Source: Negativicutes bacterium (GTDB lineage Bacteria > Bacillota > JAAYKD01). From it: 64,000 nt of DNA. Where the stretch lies: assembly GCA_021372785.1 (NCBI GenBank), contig JAJFTT010000023.1, positions 1-64,000 on the forward strand. Direction: 5' to 3'. Shown here piece by piece: positions 59,331 through 64,000 of this stretch. Numbering within the stretch: the stretch's first letter is position 1; the number at the start of each line of letters is the position of its first letter. The position numbers and the translations under genes are program-made. The notes under the pieces were generated by a model. It saw only the letters and a program-made list of their open reading frames with translations. It was not told the DNA's origin and did no database searches.

Positions 59331-60734
59331 TCAATTTTCCTTGCGGTTTCTGGGCAGCAAAATGGTGAATTGGCTGCCAACCCCCGCTTCACTGCGGACG
59401 GATAAGCTGCCGTGCTGCGCTTCCACCAAAGACCTGGCGATGGTCAGTCCAATGCCGGAACCACCGGTGACTCTGCTGCGCGATTGATCCGCCCGGTAAA
59501 ACCGTTCAAATATAAAAGGCAGATCTGCCGGACTGATGCCAATGCCGGTGTCTGTCACTGTTATTTGTACCTGGTCTGCATCACTCGCAGTGGAAATCGT
59601 TACGCTTCCCCCGGTGGGAGTATATTTCAGCGCGTTCGAGAGCAGGTTGGTGAGTACCTGAGCAAGCAGATCTTTGTCGGCAAACAAGTCTTGTTCTTCT
59701 GTTTTGCACGAGAGCGTGACGTTTTTTTTGCGGAATTCATTCTCGAAGTTCAGGACGAGACCTTTCATGAAATCGGCGAGAGGGAAGCTGACTGGATGCA
59801 GGATCAGGTTCTCGCTTTCATAAATCGCTAAATTGCCCAAATCGTTGACGATTTTTGCCATTCTGAGTGTTTCTTCATGACAACTGATCAGCCGCTTGCG
59901 ATCCGCTTGCCAGATTCCGTCGATCATGGCTTCGAGGTGACTCTGCAGATTGGCAATCGGCGTCCTGAGTTCATGCGCTACATCGGCAGTCAGTCGTTTG
60001 CGTAGAATTTCCTGTTTCCCGAGCGTATCCGCCAGTGTGTTGATCGACTTTTCTAAATTAATGATTTCCCGCATATCTGATTTTTCTGTGATGCGGTCCT
60101 GATAATTGCCCTTGGCGATTTCTTCGGCGCTGTTGATCACACGGGCGATCGGTACCGAGAGACGTTTGGCCAGATAGGTCCCCGCTAAGAGCGAAAGCAA
60201 GCCCGCCAGGGCTGTCCCTAAAATCAGGATGCGATTCAGTGTGTTAAGAAAGTTGATATCATTGTCGGTATAAAAGTAAGGTCCATAATAACCGAGGGTT
60301 ACTGTCCCTGCCGGCTGACCCTGAACTGTCAGCGGATATGCTTTTTCCGTATAGCCGCCACGAAAAGCGGCATTCTGTCTTTTCATCTTGGCGGCCATAC
60401 CCTGCATAATTTCTGCGCAGAAATCACGGTTTTGCGTCATGGCGTCCCATAAAACCGTTCCGTCCCTGTCGCGAATTTGCAGCAGCAAACCATTGTTCAG
60501 GGCGCTGACCCCCAGAATTTCCAAACCCGTCAGATTCCATTGGTTGCCCCAGTCGCGATAGCGAGTTTCCAATGTGGTGATGATTTGCTCATTGCTATCA
60601 TTCAGGTTGTTCATCACGTAATTTTTAAACTGCCTCTGCAGTGTAATATTGGCGAAAAGACCGATCAGCAGAGAAAAAAGCAAAGTGATGAGCAGAAAAG
60701 CTGTCGTCAGTTTGAAGCGAAGCGTATACTTCAT
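59331..60734 (-). CDS. Sensor histidine kinase
   Basis: The 467-residue kinase starts at ATG 60734, one base after the stop of the response regulator. Two membrane segments (about 10-30 and 165-185) flank an extracellular sensor domain. A HAMP domain, the phospho-acceptor HisKA box DVAHELRTPIANLQ (His near 255), an N-box NLLSNALKYTPTGG and G-boxes DTGIGISPADLPFIFERFYR and GGSGIGLTIA follow. It is a complete orthodox kinase. The signal is unknown. Confidence 0.92.
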   Translation of the reverse strand: MKYTLRFKLTTAFLLITLLFSLLIGLFANITLQRQFKNYVMNNLNDSNEQIITTLETRYRDWGNQWNLTGLEILGVSALNNGLLLQIRDRDGTVLWDAMTQNRDFCAEIMQGMAAKMKRQNAAFRGGYTEKAYPLTVQGQPAGTVTLGYYGPYFYTDNDINFLNTLNRILILGTALAGLLSLLAGTYLAKRLSVPIARVINSAEEIAKGNYQDRITEKSDMREIINLEKSINTLADTLGKQEILRKRLTADVAHELRTPIANLQSHLEAMIDGIWQADRKRLISCHEETLRMAKIVNDLGNLAIYESENLILHPVSFPLADFMKGLVLNFENEFRKKNVTLSCKTEEQDLFADKDLLAQVLTNLLSNALKYTPTGGSVTISTASDADQVQITVTDTGIGISPADLPFIFERFYRADQSRSRVTGGSGIGLTIARSLVEAQHGSLSVRSEAGVGSQFTILLPRNRKEN

Positions 60735-60735
60735 T

Positions 60736-61434
60736 CTATTCGCCTCCAAACTTATAGCCTATGCCATGCACCGTCAGAATATAGCGCGGGTTTTTACTGT
60801 CGTCGCCTAGCTTTTGCCGGATATTTTTAATATGCGTATCGATGATGCGGTCATAACCTGCAAAGTCGTCACCCAGAGCAAAGCGGATCAATTCTTCCCG
60901 GGTAAACGTTTTTGTCGGATATTTAGCCATGATCATCAAGATTTGATATTCATTCGGTGTCAGACTAAGCTGTCGGCCATTTCTTCGTACCTCATGGCGC
61001 AGACCGTCAATGATTAATTCCCCGTCATTGAAAGAGAATTCATTTGCCAGCGGAATGGCTTCGGCAGTGACTCTGCGCAGCACAGCCTCGACCCGGGCAA
61101 CCAATTGTTTGGGGCTGAACGGCTTGATCATATAATCATCCGCTCCCATGGCCAGCCCGTTGATGATTTCCGCATCCTCCACTTTGGCTGTCAGCATGAT
61201 GATAGGCGTTCTCGATTTTTTCCGGATTGCCTTGCAAATTTCCTCACCGGAGATATCGGGCAGCATCAGGTCGAGAATCAGCATTGCCGGTGCGTTTTTC
61301 TCAAAGAGATCCATCGCCTGTCTGCCGGTGTTGGTGCAGATCACCCGGTAACCTGCATTCTCCAAATAGGATTTTACCACTTCGGTGATTTTAACTTCAT
61401 CGTCCACCAGAAGAATGGTCGGTTTTGCTGGCAT
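60736..61434 (-). CDS. OmpR-family response regulator
   Basis: The 232-residue regulator has a receiver domain with acidic pair DDE near residue 11, phospho-acceptor Asp in MLILDLMLPDISG near 55 and Lys in DYMIKPFSPKQL near 105. The C-terminal winged helix (SLTPNEYQILMIMAKYPTKT, GYDRIIDTHIKNIRQKLGDD) places it in the OmpR/PhoB class. It is first in a two-gene operon with the kinase. An inverted repeat at 61565-61605 (TGCAGCAGT/ACTGCTGCA) lies upstream and might be its own binding site. Confidence 0.92.
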   Translation of the reverse strand: MPAKPTILLVDDEVKITEVVKSYLENAGYRVICTNTGRQAMDLFEKNAPAMLILDLMLPDISGEEICKAIRKKSRTPIIMLTAKVEDAEIINGLAMGADDYMIKPFSPKQLVARVEAVLRRVTAEAIPLANEFSFNDGELIIDGLRHEVRRNGRQLSLTPNEYQILMIMAKYPTKTFTREELIRFALGDDFAGYDRIIDTHIKNIRQKLGDDSKNPRYILTVHGIGYKFGGE

Positions 61435-62147
61435 TGGCTTTTACCCCCTTCAATTTGAACTCCGGCGATTGATCCCAGACTGATGTTTGCCGGTTCAGCT
61501 GCTGATTCCGCTTACCTTAAACTGTGCGGCTATCTGCAGCAAAATTGATTCTCATTATAACATTTGCAGCAGTCGATTCATAGTCGAAACACAAAAACTG
61601 CTGCAGTAAGCGGACCGAACGTTGAGATTGGCAGAACAGAATTGCCCCAAAAGCAATCACCCGATTTTTATTTTACACAGAAGAAGTGAAGAAAAAGTGA
61701 AGAAACGGAGCGCATCAGCAATCGGGGGCCAATAAAAAACGGCAATGATTGGTTCGGTAATTTTCAGCAATAACGAGGCGCAGCCGATTGACTGCGCCTC
61801 GTCGGGGTGAGAGGGCAGCCCGTCCGATTCTTCTTTCACTTTTGGCAGGCACAGCGGGTCACCTATCATTCCGGATGCGTTTATTTGAAGGGTTCCGTTG
61901 AACGATGCCGATGGAGCTCCGGCGGCAAAATCAGGCAGTTGCCGCTTCCGGTCTCTGCGCGGCTGCGCCAGCCGGTGAAAGTTTCAATAGCACAGACCAA
62001 GTGATACCTGAAAACGCCCAATCATTCAGCTTGCATCATTATTTTTTTGTGTTATCATTATCTGCGAAAAACGCTTTTTTGAGACAAAACAGGCGGATTG
62101 TGCTATAATAAAAAACAAAAGTGAAAAGAAGGCAGAAGGTGACAGCC
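61435..62147. other. 713-bp intergenic region between divergent genes
   Basis: No gene is convincing. Visible elements are an inverted repeat TGCAGCAGT/ACTGCTGCA (61565-61605), a tandem pair GAAGTGAAGAAAAAGTGAAG near 61684, a strong hairpin ACGAGGCGCAG/CTGCGCCTCGT (61773-61802), and a promoter for the next gene near 62104. The GAAGTGAAG repeats fall in a purine-rich patch on the regulator side and could be a response-regulator box. This is only suggestive. Confidence 0.5.
62079..62109 (+). promoter_or_regulatory. Extended -10 promoter of the UPF0104 gene
   Basis: TATAAT at 62104-62109 is preceded by TGTGC, close to an extended -10. A weak -35 (TTGAGA at 62079) is 19 bases upstream, so the promoter may depend mainly on the extended -10. 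Confidence 0.55.
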
Positions 62148-63188
62148 ATGGCGGAGAAGAAGCCGAAAGACCATCAACTCAATCGAAGACGAATATACCG
62201 CTATCTGGTGCCTTTGCTGGTACTCGGTTTAGCCGTACATATCCTGCTGCCCAGTCTGGCAACCCTGGAAAGCTCCTTGCAGGTTTTATTGTCGATGCCA
62301 TTCTGGTTGGTCGGCCTGGCGATTTTGGCGGAAGTCAGCAGCTATTTGGGCAGCGGCTATTTATTGAAAGCGATCATCAATTTGGGAAAATCTAACTTCA
62401 CGGTTTTCCGGGGCGCCTTGATTACGCTTGCTTCCGCCAGCCTCGGTCTGATCGGAGGTTGGGTAACCGGTATGGCGACGACTTATTACTGGGTATCGAA
62501 AAACGAAGAACCATCGGATGCCTCCAAACTGACCGGCTTTTTGCCGGCACTGCTGAATAATTTGATTTTATTACTATTGGCAGAAATCAGCTTTCTCTAT
62601 CTGCTGTTGCTGCATCAGATCACGGATTTTCAGAAATTTCTCGCTATTTTGATTTTTGTTGTTTTAGCCGGCGGTACTGTTGTTCTGGTATTTGGTTTTC
62701 AGGTTCGCGGCAGAATTAAACAGCTGGTTTTACGGGCCATCGGATTTTTCCTTCGCCTGATCAAACGGCCGGCCAGGCTGGAAGGGATCAGCAACACACT
62801 GGACGAGCTCTTCAACGGCATGCTGCTGCTGCAAAAAAAAGGCTGGGTCAAGCCGGTCGCCGGATCCTGTCTGATGGTTGGTTTTGATATGCTTTCACTT
62901 TATTTCTGCTTTATTGCCGCGGGTCATCCGATTAATCCGATTCTCTTGATCACGGGTTACAGCATGGCGCTGTTGCTGCGCAATGTGGCCTTCTTTGTCC
63001 CGGGCGGGGTTGGTGTTGTGGAGGGCATCATGGTCAAAATGTATACCTCTTTGGGCGTCGCTATGGAGATCAGCGTCGTGGCGACTTTGAGTTATCGCCT
63101 GATTTCTTTTTGGATCCCGATCCTGCTTGGTTTTGCGGCCAATGTTTCTTTGGGAAGAGTGGCAGCAAAGCAGAATCAAAAAAAATAA
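62148..63188 (+). CDS. Flippase-like UPF0104 membrane protein
   Basis: The 346-residue protein from ATG 62148 has eight or nine membrane segments and the UPF0104/LPG synthase transmembrane pattern (LPALLNNLILLLLAEISFLY, AFFVPGGVGVVEGIMVKMYT). The family includes the flippase part of MprF-like lysyl-phosphatidylglycerol synthases and stand-alone lipid transporters. It lacks the cytoplasmic synthase domain, so it may move a lipid or polysaccharide precursor across the membrane. The upstream GTG 62121 would add nine residues. Confidence 0.85.
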   Translation: MAEKKPKDHQLNRRRIYRYLVPLLVLGLAVHILLPSLATLESSLQVLLSMPFWLVGLAILAEVSSYLGSGYLLKAIINLGKSNFTVFRGALITLASASLGLIGGWVTGMATTYYWVSKNEEPSDASKLTGFLPALLNNLILLLLAEISFLYLLLLHQITDFQKFLAILIFVVLAGGTVVLVFGFQVRGRIKQLVLRAIGFFLRLIKRPARLEGISNTLDELFNGMLLLQKKGWVKPVAGSCLMVGFDMLSLYFCFIAAGHPINPILLITGYSMALLLRNVAFFVPGGVGVVEGIMVKMYTSLGVAMEISVVATLSYRLISFWIPILLGFAANVSLGRVAAKQNQKK

Positions 63189-63207
63189 GCAGTTTTCTTT
63201 TCGATAT

Positions 63208-63272
63208 AAACGCTCTCTTTCGGGCGGTGCAGTGACTTTTCACTGCCCGTTCTTTCGGGAGCGTTGTTTTTT
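63208..63272 (+). terminator. Intrinsic terminator after the UPF0104 gene
   Basis: Outer arms AACGCTC (63208-63214) and GAGCGTT (63258-63264) enclose a strong inner stem CGGGC..GCAGTGA/TCACTGC..CCG, followed by a run of eight T. Confidence 0.85.
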
Positions 63273-63368
63273 TTCCATGTTTTCGCCATATTTTGAACAC
63301 AATTTCCTATTAAAATACAAACAAGCTTGGAAAACAAAATACCAAATGAAAATCTGGAGGTAGACAGC

Positions 63369-64000
63369 ATGACGCATGTGACAACAAATCCCCCGAACCG
63401 GAAACCGAGAAAATCTCAAATCAGAAGCTGGATACAAGGTTTCTTTTTGCTGTTGGTTTTCGCAATCAGCTTAAAGAAATACCTGACGGAATTAGGTTTC
63501 AATCTGGCTTTTCTGCCGAACGCTTCTCTGCATGCCATCTGTCCCTTTGGCGGTGTGGTATCGCTTTATCAGTTTTTCACCGTAGGCACTTTTGTGCAAA
63601 AAATTCACGAATCTTCTTTTGTCTTGATGCTGGCTGGCCTGGCGCTTGCCGTATTGGCAGGCCCGGTCATCTGCGGTTGGGTTTGCCCCTTCGGCACGGT
63701 TCAGGAGCTGATCGGCAAGCTTGGCAGGAAACTGAACGGCAAACGGTATAACCATTTTATTCCCGCCAAAATTGACAAAGTGCTGCGCTATCTCCGCTAT
63801 CTGGTGCTGGCGACTGTTGTTTATCAGACAGCCGTGACAGGGAAATTGATTTATCAGGGAATCGACCCTTACTACGCGCTTTTCAATCTCTGGACCGATG
63901 AATTGGCTCCAGCAGCCCTGTCCCTTCTAGCTATCACAGTCATCGCCTCTTTGTTTGTGGAACGTCCGTGGTGCAAATATGCCTGCCCCTACGGCGCCTT
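63369..64000 (+). CDS. Membrane 4Fe-4S protein, NapH/NosR-like, truncated by window edge
   Basis: ATG 63369 follows TGGAGG and the frame stays open to the window end (210 codons). At least four membrane segments are present, and cysteine pairs CPFGG, CGWVCPFG and CKYACPYG lie at their ends. This is the pattern of membrane-bound ferredoxin proteins that feed electrons to reductases (NapH and NosR-type, or FMN-binding 4Fe-4S proteins). The missing C-terminus probably holds classical ferredoxin clusters. It cannot be assigned to one system without the next genes. Confidence 0.8.
   Translation, partial: MTHVTTNPPNRKPRKSQIRSWIQGFFLLLVFAISLKKYLTELGFNLAFLPNASLHAICPFGGVVSLYQFFTVGTFVQKIHESSFVLMLAGLALAVLAGPVICGWVCPFGTVQELIGKLGRKLNGKRYNHFIPAKIDKVLRYLRYLVLATVVYQTAVTGKLIYQGIDPYYALFNLWTDELAPAALSLLAITVIASLFVERPWCKYACPYGA

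Noticed and set aside
1-64000. CRISPR arrays, tRNA or rRNA genes, prophage modules
   Set aside because: No regularly spaced direct repeats with unique spacers, cloverleaf genes or phage structural genes were seen on either strand.

Overview
The window looks like the chromosome of an anaerobic, low-to-mid GC Gram-positive bacterium (Bacillota, probably class Clostridia). The basis is strong Shine-Dalgarno sites with many TTG/GTG starts, a T-box leader, CsoR copper control, an orphan PTS-type permease, a UPF0182 protein and several ferredoxin-type redox proteins. No rRNA, tRNA, CRISPR array or prophage was seen. UAG is an ordinary, frequent stop codon here.

Region 1 (1-4.3 kb) is a mobile, accessory patch. 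An IS3-type element sits inside an IS21-type end, and two further IS21 istA remnants lie at 3.5-4.3 kb. Between them is a small ADP-ribose cassette: a macro-domain protein with a C-terminal helical domain, a VWA protein and an ADP-ribosylglycohydrolase. Region 2 (4.3-14.8 kb) has an ABC-F protein behind a promoter, a 73-codon leader ORF and a hairpin attenuator. It then holds an ATC-hydrolase-like protein, an M20 amidohydrolase broken by UAG, a DUF362/ferredoxin protein, an MFS carrier, a GGDEF-EAL protein and a Nudix gene broken by a 14-bp tandem duplication.

Region 3 (14.9-29.9 kb) carries UPF0182, an amidohydrolase, a secreted repeat protein, a PTS-like permease, an AAA ATPase and four MATE exporters, three of them a tandem family. 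Region 4 (30-36.7 kb) is AT-richer. A large XRE-type regulator is divergent from four small membrane proteins of unknown function, which are followed by an amidase. This is the best candidate for an undescribed system.

Region 5 (37-48 kb) has a lipoprotein, a zinc-ribbon/disordered protein, a fifth MATE and a copper operon, copA-csoR, in which CopA carries a CopZ-like domain fused in frame with its own ribosome-binding site. A DUF4127 lipoprotein follows. Region 6 (48-59 kb) holds the two halves of a D-glutamate cyclase, a T-box-controlled valyl-tRNA synthetase (specifier GUA), a five-gene iron-sulfur/FAD amino-acid dehydrogenase operon and an Xaa-Pro peptidase, which together suggest amino-acid catabolism. 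Region 7 (59.3-64 kb) has a two-component system, a UPF0104 membrane protein and the start of a membrane 4Fe-4S protein cut by the window edge.
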